Positions 45,602-57,327 of a stretch of 64,000 bases of DNA are shown here, piece after piece. The notes below the pieces were generated by a model. It was not told the origin of the DNA. It saw only the letters and a program-made list of their open reading frames with translations, and did not search any database. The DNA comes from Syncephalastrum monosporum B8922 (lineage: Eukaryota; Mucoromycota; Mucoromycetes; Mucorales; Syncephalastraceae), in the NCBI GenBank assembly GCA_000697355.1, contig JNEN01001234.1, positions 1 to 64,000 of the forward strand, given 5' to 3'. A program made the position numbers and the translations under genes. The stretch's first letter is position 1, and every line of letters starts with the position of its first letter.

Positions 45602-47494
45602 TTAAGGACTGAGAGCCTCGCGAGGGCGCTTCTTCTCAATGGGGTTTCGCTGCTCGCGGGCGACGGTATCACAAAAGAGGGTAATGGTTTGTTTCAGCTA
45701 TAGAAAAGAAAGTTGGGCCACATGTCAGTACCGCCCCAAGGAAAGCGCATGCAGACAAAAAAAAAAAAAAAAAAAAAAAAAAAAGGACAAAATAGAACGT
45801 ACCATGCTCAGCCCGCGATCAGTCTTGCGAGCGATTTCTGCAGGCTCAAAAGGGTCAAGGACAAGATCAAAACGGAGTTTGCAGGCACTGAAGAATTGGC
45901 AGAATGACAATGGTGATGAGTCAACCTAAACAGGTAGGGCATACACACACGCTTACCCAGCAAAGAAACGAAGGTTTTCGACAGCACGGAACGTGCGCCG
46001 TGTATCCTGGTGAATTTGAGTGATGAAACCGAACGGACGCCGCGAACGGTTCACAAGGTCGTTGTACAGGCGACACAAGACTTTGCCATCCCTGTCCGCA
46101 GCAAAGAAAGAAAGTTAATATGTATGCGACCCTATGAGAAATCAGGGACCACTCACGCGAGATGCTGCAGAAATGCATCTTCATCCTGACGGGGGTCAGG
46201 CGTGTTATTATCAATGGCCGAAAAAAGCGAGTAATACGAGCCTATGGTTTTGTTTCAATGAGAAAAAAGGGAAACTGAAAGATCCAGAGGAATGGGTGAC
46301 TTACCGAGGTCATTCTCATCCGGCCAGAGGGTCTTGCTCGGCGAGGGCTCGGGCTGCGGGTGACTACTAAAGCAGTGGGTTTCGATCTTCTCAACATAGT
46401 CGGCTAGCGCACGGCGTTCGGTAGCCAGGTCATCGAGAGACGCGCGCAGCTCAAAGTCCTTCATTGTGCTGAGCAGGGAGAGAGTGGCGGAGCGCATGGC
46501 TTTGAGGGCGGTGTCGGGCAAGTCATGGCGGTGGAAGGTGTAGTTGCGCACCGATTCGACCATGGTCGCAACAGGGACGAGCATCGCCTCCGCAGGACGG
46601 TCAGGGTGGTTCCACAACGCCAACGTGTTCTGAATGCCGTGGCGACACAGATCCAACAAGACGTCCAAGTCCGTTTCAACATTCAAGTCGAGCCAACTGG
46701 GGCGAGGCTCTTCTGGGTCCTGCATTTCTTCGTCTTCTTCGTCCTCGTCCTCGACAATCGTCTCTTGATCCCGCTTGAAACCAAGAATGCCACCCCTATC
46801 ATTATCATTATCATCCTTCAATGTGAGTAAAACATGAAAATGAGAATAAAAATGAAAAAAGGAGACGCAATAAAATAAAGGACAATGCAAGTGGAAAAGT
46901 GGCGTGTGTATTTCCTTACTTGTTGACTTTGAGTTCGCGCTTGGCGTAGAAATGCTGCAGGCGCTCAATGGGGCCGAGGGTGGTGACGGATGATCGCCGT
47001 TGGGCTGTAGAGATGTTGAGAAGAGAAAAGACAAGTAAGTAACAGGGCCAAGTGAACCGCCAGCAGCTCTTGCGTCTGTTTTTCTTTTTCTATTTACCAG
47101 AGCGAGCAAAGCCCTTGGTTTGAATACCATTGACGGGCTTGAGATAGCGTCTGCCTTCGGGGCTCATGGCACGCACGATTTGGTCGCCACGACGACGGTG
47201 CGCGTCTGCTGGGCTGACCGTGGCAACATTCGTATTGGCAGCTTCATGCATGCAAAGGTCCGAGTCGGTTGGCGAAGGGGTGCGTTCTTGTTGAAAGGAA
47301 CCCAAATGCGACATGACCACCAATACGAAATGCGCAGCTGTCGATGGGGAAAGGAAGAAAAAGGGAAAAAGTCAAGGAACAGAGAAAAAAAAGGAAGAAA
47401 CAAGGAAATTCAGGCGTTTTGTATACTGACACGCATAGTTGCCCCAGGTGGCGGAGTTTAGGTCCGGGTTGCCACGGCAACCAATTTCATACAT
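45602..47494 (-). CDS. Calponin-homology-like cortical protein (uncharacterised)
   Basis: About eight exons on the minus strand. The C-terminal part reads as a CH-like fold: DGKVLCRLYNDLVN, a loop IHQDTRRTFRAVENLRFF, then ACKLRFDLVLDPFEPAEI and LSMLKQTITLFCDTV. CH domains bind actin or signalling partners. The N-terminal half has a basic region and an acidic block (VEDEDEEDEEMQDPEEP), then a helical segment (LDVLLDLCRHGIQNTLAL). The first exon (47494-47431, MYEIGCRGNPDL) joins exon 2 through a long pyrimidine tract; an alternative start is the ATG at 47314 (MSHLGSFQQ). The exact family is not recognised; a link to cell polarity is only a guess. A long A run lies in the last intron (about 45760-45784). 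Confidence 0.65.
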
Positions 47495-48235
47495 TGATCA
47501 TGCGCACCCATCGATTGGTGCTTTCCCACTTTTTTACACCGGGCGGGCTGCCTGTCAACAAGGCATGCATACATACCCAACTCCCTGTTTATGAGGATTG
47601 TTGTTATCTTCCAAGATCCATTTGGAAGCACCTGATTATGAAGGCTCGGCGAGCATTCTCAGAAAACCTATTGGCTGGCGTATTATTTTCTCTCCGTGCC
47701 TGAGTTTTTCCTGAAAATAATTAAATCGTTCGAACGTGGATCGCCCGCTCGTGCTTCGCATCCCTTACACAGCCGCCACCACGCACAGGCGATGAAGCGG
47801 CGCTCGATGTGAATGGCCGAGGTAGTTCTTTGTGCGCCTCAACGGGCTTTTTCTTTTTTTCTTGTTTTGCCATTCAACTATGCATAAATATGCTCGTTTG
47901 TGTGTTTTCTTCGCCATACTGGTTTAGGTATGACATACGCAGATGCATGGATTCTCAGAGAAATGCATCTGAAACACTTGGATGCTAATAAGCTTTTACA
48001 GACAATTCCGACTCCAGGCTAGCCTGATTATCTCTCCAAGGAGTCGATCTTCCCCGCCTCTTCCTCGTCTTATTATTAGCAATCTATAATGAGTGTCATT
48101 TGACTATCAGAAGCTGCGCAGGTATATTATAGGGTGTTTCAATCAGAAGATGATTTAGGTGCTTGCGCTTTGAGCCAAAATGATTAAGCGTAGAATTGAA
48201 GCAGCGAAGCTTGTGCTTTTCCTTTCCAAAATAAT
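47495..48235. other. Divergent intergenic region
   Basis: About 740 bases. No supported gene. An ORF around 47344-47703 on the plus strand lies mostly antisense to the intron and first exon of the CH-like gene and is not called. Confidence 0.5.
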
Positions 48236-48663
48236 ATGGTCAAACAAAAGGAAGCACCTCCGGTTCAGCCTGTCACTGATCCCAAGCTGATTGAGCGCTA
48301 CAAGCGACGTCTGCACACTCCGGGATCCCTTGCTCCCCGTCTTCGGGCTCGCCAGATTCACATTCTCTCTTGGGCCTGCTCCATTCGTAAGTAATCTCTC
48401 CATTTTTTTTTTTTTGCTAGATCTTCAACTTTTCTTTTCTGCCTCTTCTTTCCATAGCACTTGCAGGCTATGTCGTCCTCTTTGCAGACTTTGGACAAGA
48501 GGAGCATTGCTTTTCGCCGGTAGGTTAATACAACATGGAATAAACAAGTCAACTCATGGTTGCCTATGTATAGCTTCGTCGGTGGTTTGAGTCGAAGCAA
48601 CAACAATTTTGGACGTTGACGCCTCAGGAACAGGCCGATCTGAAGGAGCAGGGCCGCGCTTAA
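48236..48663 (+). CDS. 100-residue single-pass membrane protein
   Basis: Three exons (48236-48386, 48458-48519, 48574-48663) encode 100 residues in frame. A basic cytosolic-looking head (LIERYKRRLHTPGSLAPRL) leads to one hydrophobic helix (ILSWACSIPLAGYVVLFADF), then a short tail with RRWFESKQQQFWTL and a helical end. The regular splice phases and the clean membrane helix argue for a real gene although no family is recognised. Organelle unknown; a mitochondrial or ER membrane location is possible. Confidence 0.7.
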
Positions 48664-48772
48664 CATACATGCACCCCCACATTTGTACATACAGATACAC
48701 GCCAACATGGAGGCTTCCATGAATAGATAACAAAAAATATTCATCTCTATTACACCATCATGTTCTCTCTAT

Positions 48773-49523
48773 TTACTCAAAGGTCAACTTGGTCTGAATG
48801 AAGCGCGATTGCTGAGCAAACTTGTGCAAGGCATTGTAGAAAACGTCAAGGGTGACACCATCCCTCGAGTTGACGTGGCAAAAGTGTACGCCGAGTGTCT
48901 CGACTTCTCTGTTCCGCCATTCGTCGTCAAAGAACACCATCTGGTTGCAGGGTATCCCGGATTTGGCTTGCAGGGCCGTGAAGTGGCGGATCTTACTGCT
49001 CGGGTAGATCTCGAAGTGATCGATCCAGTCTTTCATCACTGTGTCGTTTATCCGGAGCATCTTGAGTGCTTTCATCGCCCTGGCACCTTTCTATTGAGCA
49101 AAAAAGAGGCCGCCATTCATTTCTCTCGCCACTTACCAATCGGGGGCGCCTGTTCTTGAGGCAATAGCGATCTTGGTATCGGGCATGGACTTGATGATCG
49201 TAAATACTTCTGGGATATGCTTAAACAGGGCGAGGATTTCACCGTACTTGTTCTCCAGCCGGTTGGTCTCGGCATCATATTGGTAAGGAGGACCTACACT
49301 TTACATCAGTCTTTGCGGCGGTATTGGGTGTGCGGGATAGGCCGGCAAAGGTACCATAAGTGCAATCGATCCTACATGACAGTACATGAGCTACGATCGC
49401 CTTTTTTTTTCTCTGTCGTACTCACCATTCGGGCCAGAGGGTGTAATCGAGGTCAAAGACAATCATTTTCGGTAATCGGTCTGGAAGACTGTTTTGCTTG
49501 CGTTCGCTTTTCTGTTTGCCCAT
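48773..49523 (-). CDS. Magnesium-dependent phosphatase-1 (HAD family)
   Basis: Four exons (49523-49426, 49371-49355, 49293-49137, 49079-48773) encode 192 residues. The HAD motif I is VFDLDYTLWPEW, motif II lies in IAIASRTGAPDW, and motif IV is MVFFDDEWRN, matching MDP-1/Ynk1-neighbour type small phosphatases that act on protein tyrosine or fructosamine phosphates. Exon 2 is only 17 nt (IDCTY) and restores the conserved WIDCTYGPPY segment. The gene is convergent with the small membrane-protein gene (109 bases between stops). Length fits the family (about 165-190). Confidence 0.92.
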
Positions 49524-49817
49524 GGTGAAAGGGGAGGGGAGGGGGAGGAGTAAAAGGGTGAAACCTATACACTGCGAAATAAGGTCCTCATTTTAAGTTG
49601 TGCCGCAGCATAAATCGCATTTCGTTGCCAGGATAAGCTCTGGTGGCACATCAGAAGGGACGCGTGCTGGAAGGCGTCCAAGCACAGACATGTTTCCTGG
49701 AAAAGGAGGATAGCCCAAAAAAATCATGTTTCAAGTAGACAGGGGTTTGGTGCCTTATATGTATGAAAGATTGTTCGAATGGCTTCGAGTTCTTTTCTTC
49801 TTCTACTCAATTTCACC

Positions 49818-50700
49818 ATGGACCAGTCTCTTCTCCTACCGCGCGAATTCTTTCCAGAGCCACGCAGAAAAACACCCATCACAGAGTCTGAGCCTACGCT
49901 CTTCCCCCGTCGGGTCGTTGTTGCCTACGACCAAACAAAGTACAACGACGCTCTTCTCGATCGTGTAATCCGCACCGGTTTACTGGAACCCGATGACCGC
50001 ATTCACCTCGTCCATGTCATATCACAAAACGACATTAAAACGTTTCTGAACCGTATCGCAGGTGCTACCAGCGGGGTCGAAGCCAATCTATATGCTTCCA
50101 TACAGAGCACCACTGACTTCCAGGCAAACGCCCTCGCATCCGCAGCAGAAGATCTTCTGCTCGCCGTTGCCAAGGTGCTTCACGATCACTCGGTAACCAT
50201 ATCAGTTTAACCCTGGTCAAACATGGCTTGGCTGACATCATCTGTTTCTTTTCTTTGGTTTTTTTTTGCCTACCTAGTTCCATTATGTCAAAACAGAAGT
50301 GGTACATGGAGACCCCAAGCAGACCCTTATGGATTATTGCCACTCAGTGCACCCAGACTACCTCATGACAGGCTCAAAAGGCAGCAATTTGATGAAAAGG
50401 TAACTTGGGCGAAAGCATGAAACGCAAACGGCCGACTTACGCTTGACCTCTCTAAAAAGAGCAGTGCTTGGCTCCACATCAGACTATCTGGCGCGCAATT
50501 GTCCTTGCCCCGTCATGATCGTCAAGGTGACCCAGGAGGATATTGAACGACGAAAGCATTGGAGCGAAACCAAGCTCAGCGCGTTCGAAAGTCTGATACG
50601 TAAGTCTTCTTTGGCTCGGTCCCGTATTAGTACGGCTCGTTACCCGCCTAACGCCCACTTGCACCACGCTCATCAAATCCACACACGCAAAATCATGTAG
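49818..50700 (+). CDS. Universal stress protein (USP) domain protein
   Basis: Three exons (49818-50192, 50278-50399, 50460-50700) encode 245 residues. The USP alpha/beta fold shows as RRVVVAYDQTKYNDALLDRV at the first strand, IHLVHVIS, then the nucleotide-binding loop YLMTGSKGSN, AVLGSTSDYLARNCPCPVMIV at the end. The motif G-x2-G-x9-G(S/T) of ATP-binding USPs is represented by TGSKGSNLMKRAVLGSTS. A basic C-terminal extension follows. These proteins help stress tolerance in fungi, bacteria and plants; the molecular activity here is unproven. Confidence 0.88.
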
Positions 50701-50889
50701 GCAATAATCGACGTGGATAAAGTGGGGGGAAGGGAGGGGCAAGTCGTATGTACATACACGGCAAGTATTGTATTTTGCGCGGGAAACCTTTTTGCCTCGC
50801 CAAAGGTGTCGGTCTGGCGTGGCGGGGGGTTGGTATAGGTGTACTACAGTATATATCTTCTTTTTTTCTACTCCTTCTCTCTTATGTAA

Positions 50890-53657
50890 TTAGCTTTCGT
50901 GCGCTTTTCGAATATCACGACTGGCTTTGATTAATGGAATTAAAGAGCGTGCATTTTCTGCCTTGTCGAGAAAAGGGTGTCGTAGCAGCACGTCCGCGTC
51001 GGGTCGCTGGCGACTGTCGACGGTGAGAGACTGATGCAGAAAGTCTGTCAGCGCTTCCGAGAGGGCGTCGGGGTGCTGCAGCTTGGGGGTGCCGTTCGTG
51101 GCGATGAGATAGAGCGCGCGCAGCGGGTTCTCGTGGAGATAAGGCGGCTCGCCTTCGATCATCTCAATAGCCATAATACCAAGCGACCACACGTCAATCC
51201 GCGGGCCGTACTCCTTGCGTGTCACGACTTCGGGCGCCATCTACCGATCACGGAGAAAATGAGCTCCGTTGAACATGCCCGTGGTGCTTTCTGTACTTAC
51301 CCAGTACGGCGTGCCCACCATCGTGGTGCGAAGCTCCTCGTCGTTGAGTCGTGCACAGAACCCAAAATCAGCTGTACACATGGAGAGTGAGTTATTGGAC
51401 CCATGTCCCATCCCCTCTCTCTATCTAGCAACTTACTGAGCTTGACTTGGCCATTCAGTCCCAAGAGGACATTATCCGACTTGATATCACGATGAATGAT
51501 GCCGAGGTGGTGAAGGTGAGCAATGCCCCGCAGCGTCTCCTTGCACACCGTGGCAATCTGGGTCTCTGTCATCATGTTCGTCGTCACCACGTCTGTCAAC
51601 GAACCGCCTTCCATGTACTCCATGACGACCCAGAGTTCGCCCTTGACCAGGAACGAGTCGATAAAGTTGACAATGTTTTGGTTCTGGGCTTCGCGCATGA
51701 CGAGAATCTCGTTGATGATGAGCTCCTTTTTGGGTTGCTGGGCGAGGTTCATCTGTTTGATGGCGACCGAGATGTTGGTGTCGACGGATTGCGCAGTGTA
51801 CACACCGCCCGAGGCACTAATGCATCGCGTTAGCTTCAGATTCCTGCCCAATGGAAAATGGTTCGACTTACCCTTGGCCGACCTTGATCATGCTGCGGTA
51901 GAGCTTGGTAGGATCTGCGTCGGTGCAAATGGCGCGAAGCTCAGCGAGGATCTCGGCGTCTCGCGCTGCGTCCTTTTGCTTCTTTTCGCGCCGCCGAATG
52001 CGCTGTTCCGGCGGTATGTCAAGCGCAGGATCGAGGGGAGCCGCGACAGGGGATATATAGACTTCGTCTTCCTTTCGCTCGTCCTTTTTGAGGTTCGGTC
52101 GAGGGGGTGCGACAGGCGCAGATGTGTTTGTGCTGGAGGTTGCGCTCGGGGCTGCCGGTGGCGGCGTCGTAACGACAGGTGGCGTCGTGATGGCGGGGGT
52201 TGGCATGGGCGGTGGGGGAGTGGGGACGCGCGGGGCTGTCTTTGGTAGAACGGGTTTCGTAGAGAGAGGGGGTTTGGGTGGAGGAGTTGCTTTGGTGGTT
52301 GGACGCGTCGCGAGAGGTAATGAAGGAGGCGTGTTGGCTTGGAACTTGTGGAGACGCTCGGCCACGCTCAGCGTCGGCTCTTCGTTCTGCGGAGGCTGCT
52401 TCAAGATGTGAACATTGTGACAGTGACATGGATGAGGATGCAACGTACTTCAGAGACGGGTGTATAGTTAGCAGGGCGTGCGGGTAAAGAAGGCTTTTCG
52501 CGCGTCTCGTCCATATTGCTCGACGCAACGACGACCAGGCGTGGTTTGGTGCGCTGGGGCAGGGGCGGTGGTGTCATGCGCTTGACGAGTTCACTTGAAG
52601 TGTGGCGCGGATGCGCATTGCCAAACTTCTCCCAAACATCGTCTTGTGATTGCTCACGGGTCTCCTTGTAGAATCCAATCACATCAAGCACAGCCTATCG
52701 ATGCATTCGGAAAAGATATGAGCCTAACAAAGAAGAAGGGTGGATCATGGACGAGAAGTGATACCTGGGGGTTTTCTTGCTGCTCACGTTTGGTGATACC
52801 GCTTTGCTGAAGAAGGATATGCCATTCTCGCGGTAAACCGGTGAACTCGCCCGTCTGCGGGTTGAAGCCAACGTGGGTAACATGGACGAGGTTGTACGGC
52901 GAGGATATCTTGTTCTTGCTATGCTGTGATTGCCCTGTATCATGCGAAGCAACCTGAGACGACCAAAGGTCTGGTTTTTTTGTTTTTCGTTTTTCTATAT
53001 GTGAATATGCAGCAATAACAACAACGGCCATATCAACATACCACTGACACTGCCTACCACTTTGCCAAAGACACCCTTGAGTGCACTGGTGGTGGTGCCG
53101 ACATGGGTGATGATGCCGTTATACATTCTAGTTTCTTCATCTCTGGTGGTGGGCGTCAGAGGACGTGCTGTGGGGGACGTGGGTGCAGTAAACGGCGTCG
53201 TGGCGGTCGGAGTGGTCGCAGTGTGGTGGAGCGAAGGCGATGACTCGGTTGCGGACAGTCGCCGGAGTGATTTCAAGGATTGCGGATGGGGACGCGGCGG
53301 TGGTAGTGGAGGATTGTTTGTGTGCGTGGTGGTGTTGCGGCTGTTGGTGTTGTTTGGGGTGGAGGGACGCGATTGAGAGAGAGGGCGGCGTGAATGAGAG
53401 GGTGTCTTGACCGGTTTGGGCGGCAGCGGAGGGATGGTAGGAGGCCCAGGGCCAAGTCCGGGACTAAGACCAGAAGGAGGTGGTGGTGGGGGTGGAGGTG
53501 GTGGAGGTGGTGGTGTCCTTGTCAGCTGGGAGGAGGAGCGAGTGATGCTAGGCGAGTGGGTGCGGAACGACGAGCCAGGTTCATGTTCAGATTTACTGTT
53601 GAATAGCTTTATGTTGGCAGAAACGATGCCAGACGCCGGGGACGGTGGTGTCGACAT
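50890..53657 (-). CDS. PAK/Ste20 family protein kinase with CRIB domain
   Basis: Seven exons (53657-53042, 52934-52765, 52694-52449, 52398-51872, 51816-51437, 51371-51301, 51240-50890) encode 786 residues from the ATG reading [15 protein letters not shown] domain ([17 protein letters not shown], then [11 protein letters not shown]) binds Cdc42/Rac; the kinase has [32 protein letters not shown] and VGTPYWMAPEV. Thirteen consecutive prolines (about 53472-53510) and further proline-rich stretches could bind SH3 proteins. No PH domain is seen, so it is closer to Ste20/Pak1 than Cla4 on architecture. It would act upstream of MAPK cascades and in polarity. The first coding exon's start is the least certain part. 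Confidence 0.93.
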
Positions 53658-55054
53658 CCTGAAACCGGCATTGGCCAAGAAGGAAGAAGTTGTCTCTTTT
53701 TGGATCGTTCGTCTCCTCCGACCCAACTGGCACTCACGCGTCCACCGAAATTAATCAAAAAGTGGCTTCAATTCTTGAGAGACATAATCCCAATTATCAA
53801 ATCCCAATCGACTGACACCTTTTCTCTACTCCCATACATATACGCTTAATATTGGGCAGCATCTGTGGACACAGTCTTATTCGGCTGATGGTATTGAGCA
53901 AGGTCTCGTCGGGCATAAAATGCGCGTCTATCGCCAAGAAACAAAGTCTCATCTGTAACTTCTTCATAGTAGTAATCTTCATGCGTATCCATAGCATACA
54001 CTGCCAAGAGGTGCTCTTCACCCATTGCTTACTGCGGCTGCCGTTGACGGCTTTCTTTTTCTCTTGGCGGCTCAGCCCTGCTTTTTAGGTGATACAACCG
54101 GATGAACCTCCTGGAGTCCTTGCGCACATTTTCCCGACAATTGCATTGCCTGGCGCGGCTTTAATACGGAAGGCGACATCTTTCCGGGACACAGGAATAG
54201 CGTCATCCCGTCTCATTCTTTGTATGTCCGAGGGGCCTTGGCGACTTTTTTTTACTCCATTGAAACGCTCTCCTCTGACCACTTAATATTCTGATACAGA
54301 AAGAATCTACTGGGCCAAATAGGATTATTTCGGCGGGATTCTGTAAACAGTCCTCATCTTGTGATGGCAACAGACGCAGCTAACTCGCCCTTTCTACGCC
54401 CTTCCCTCAAATTATAACACACGAGCGATATATCACAGATATATTCTTTTGACGTTATAGATGGCTAACTACACCCTTTAACACAGCTGACATCATTTTA
54501 TTAGCTAAATCACCATCTTTTCTCTCTAGTACAGTATAATGGCACTATGTGCGTACACATTTCACCGCTGCAATTCGTAGTCATGGGTATAGCATATCAC
54601 TTGTCGTGCCGTGATTTTACAAAGGAACGACTCTCTTCCCGTATAGACCTACTCACAAGAGAGCACTGAACGTCGAAAGCAGTGGCGTTCAAGTCATTAG
54701 ACTGGCGACCTATTGACACAACAATGGATGTAAAAGCGCACAACAGTTGTTTGCCTTCGGTCTCCATGCACAAAAAAAGCCCTTTTTAAACAGAGAGATC
54801 CATATTTACTCTGCTTACCGTAATGATCCATAGCAAGCGAAGCCCTGCTCGTATATGATACGGAATAGAAAGTGTTTCCATGCTGAAAAATATTATAGGA
54901 TGGAAAGACGATTGGTTTCCACGCGTTAGAAAGATGGCCGAAAAAGGAAAAGCGGCATCGAACGATGGTTCATGCGTTTGCAACCCAGACCCGCGCTTCC
55001 TCCACTTTTTCTCAGTTCTTCTGAACAAATTATACGCTCGCAGAAAAAGAAGTT
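53658..55054. other. Gene-poor region of 1.4 kb
   Basis: No supported gene on either strand; longest candidates are 65-80 codons with no domain. Contains presumed promoters of the PAK gene and of the Sds23-like gene. Confidence 0.5.
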
Positions 55055-56410
55055 ATGACGCATCGTGAAGGCATCACCGTTAGCCCCCATGACTGGGCCA
55101 TGATTCCTGCTGGATCCCTCATTGACGAGCAGGAAGTCATTACAATGTAAGTCTTGGCTTCCGTTTCATACGCAGCTCTCTGAAAAAGGTGTTTCTCGTG
55201 CTCTGCAGTGAGGGTAGTCTGCCGGTGGAAGAGGCCTGCAAGATTCTAGTGGAGAAGAACATATCGTCGGCGCCTGTCTATGCTCCCGGAAATAGCAAAG
55301 AGTACCTCGGCATGTTTGATTACGGCGATGTGATTGCCTATCTCCTGCTTGTGCTTCTCGACCAAGTCCCCGGTCATCTGCAGCAAGAAGATGCCTCGAT
55401 TGAGATTACGGATATCATCCGACGCGCCGCGCAAGGCCAAACGGTCCCCGTCAGTCTTGCAAGTGGTAGGTCAAAAGGAGAGGCGAGAAGAGCCGAGTGG
55501 TAGGCGGTTTAGATTGAACAATGCGTCCCACAAAGACCTATCCCAGAAAAACCCGTTTTATTCCATCCTGCCTGAGACAACCTTGCTATCCGCTCTCGAA
55601 GAGTTTGCATGTGGCACTCATAGAGGTAAATATCATATTATCTATTATCTTGGCCGGCTGGTTGGGACGAGTGGGATTTCTCATACACATCTGTGCCAGT
55701 GTCTGTGCTAAATCCGGGCGGTGATATCAAGGTGAGCATGGCCGTTCATGCCCGAAGAATGACATGACTTATCATTTGAGCGCTCCACAGGGTATTCTGT
55801 CGCAGTCCACCGTTGTGCAGTATCTCTTCAACAACCAGAAGCAATTCCCTGACATTGAAGCTGTACTCGGAAAGACGTTGGCGCAGCTCGACTTGGGAGA
55901 AACAGATGTCATCGGTGTCAGCTCAGACGCACGTGTGCTTGACGCGTTGTCAGAAATGAGCAAGTGGTCTATTTCCAGGAAAGAAGTGATTCTCATATTC
56001 CGTTACCCTGTGTAGGTAGACACGGTGTATCGTCCGTGGCAGTACTCAACCCCAATAATGTGGTGATGGGTAATATTAGTATGACTGATATCAAGCACGT
56101 CATGAAGAACCTGCGACACGAACTCCTCCGCAGCACCGCTTTTCAATTCGTGAGTGTGGTCCGCACAGAGCAGGGCATCGATGATGGCCAAGACCGGCTG
56201 CCTGTATTTGATGTGCGTTTGGAAACCACGTTCGGATTCACGATCGCTAAGCTGCTTGCCACGCGTTCGCATCGCGTGTGGGTCACGGATGAAATGGGGC
56301 GTGCCATTGGCGTTGTCTCACTGACGGATATAACGCGCGTCTTTGCATCCCTGGTTGGTGGTAAGGTGCCTGACGAACGTCGAGCAAGCGTTGCGCAGCG
56401 GCCTCTGTAG
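55055..56410 (+). CDS. Sds23/Moc1-like CBS-domain protein
   Basis: Six exons (55055-55146, 55209-55465, 55536-55625, 55700-55731, 55791-55963, 56020-56410) encode 344 residues. Four CBS-type half-units are visible, for example EEACKILVEKNISSAPVY, YLGMFDYGDVIAYLL, MSKHGVSSVAVLN and VWVTDEMGRAIGVVSLTD. In yeasts Sds23/Moc1 proteins inhibit PP2A-like phosphatases and connect nutrient state to the cell cycle; CBS pairs bind adenosine nucleotides. The fifth intron uses an unusual donor (GTGGTC) but is needed for frame. Yeast Sds23 is longer (about 530) owing to disordered ends. Confidence 0.8.
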
Positions 56411-57327
56411 TCATCTGCTATGTACTCGCCTTTGTAAATGCTTTTCTCTTTTCTGCTCTGAATGAACAAAGATACGTATTGCTTTATATCTGTCACGGAT
56501 AAGCATGTTTAGCGTGTGCGCAGGCAGGGCATCGAGAGTGACGACGATGGATATGCAGTGAATGAGCTCTGTGATACGAAGCATGATGCGTAGGTTACGT
56601 CAGAAGGAAACTCACGCCATCCCTTGGGGGCGAATCCGGTTCTCATAATTCAGTCACCCCACCAGTCCTTGATAACAGAAGTGCCGCTTATATCTGTGAG
56701 AAAAGAGGGTCCAAGATTCTCATATGTTTGTGCACATACCATGCTTGTGCGTAAACTTTGTGTCTTTGTGTGCCTCTGTGTGGCTTGCCTTCTTTTTTTT
56801 TTTTTCTTTTGGCACTTCCCCAATCATTGTCATATGAATCTTAGTCGGCCTTGCAGGTGGCTCAACGGTAACATTTAGAATTGACTCAACTCAATTGCGC
56901 GGGTCCACACGTCTTCACATGGTCCCCAGCATGCTGACCGAGGCCAACCGTGGATCCTCTCGGCGATGCGATCCCGGTGGAGTGGGAGCGTTCGTAAGTA
57001 AATAAAAGAAAGTGTGAGAATGGAGTGCCAATGGTAGCACAAGATCACAAATAAGCTCTTTGATCATCGTAGCAACCCCAAGAACAAAGCCAATGCAGAA
57101 TTCGTAATTTATTCCTAAGTTCTACTGTACAGATTGATATGAATGATGGCGGGATAGCAAGAAAGAACAATAAAGAGGAAGAGACAAATGATGAGGTGTA
57201 AGTAAGATGTGTAAGGAGGTGGTGTGTTTAAGGTTGAAGGTTGAAGAAAGGGGGGTATAACTTTGGGGGGAAATGCCTTCGACAGAATGAATGGTATTAT
57301 GAGCCTGGTTTTTTTTTTTTTTTTTTT
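56411..57327. other. Convergent intergenic region
   Basis: About 900 bases between convergent genes; presumed 3' UTRs and spacer. T runs at 56790-56805 and 57309-57328. No gene seen. Confidence 0.5.

Noticed and set aside
53660..53726. Upstream extension of the PAK kinase N-terminus (reading GRRRRTIQKETTSS)
   Set aside because: The frame is open upstream of the chosen ATG but contains no in-frame ATG before it ends; an upstream spliced exon cannot be excluded.
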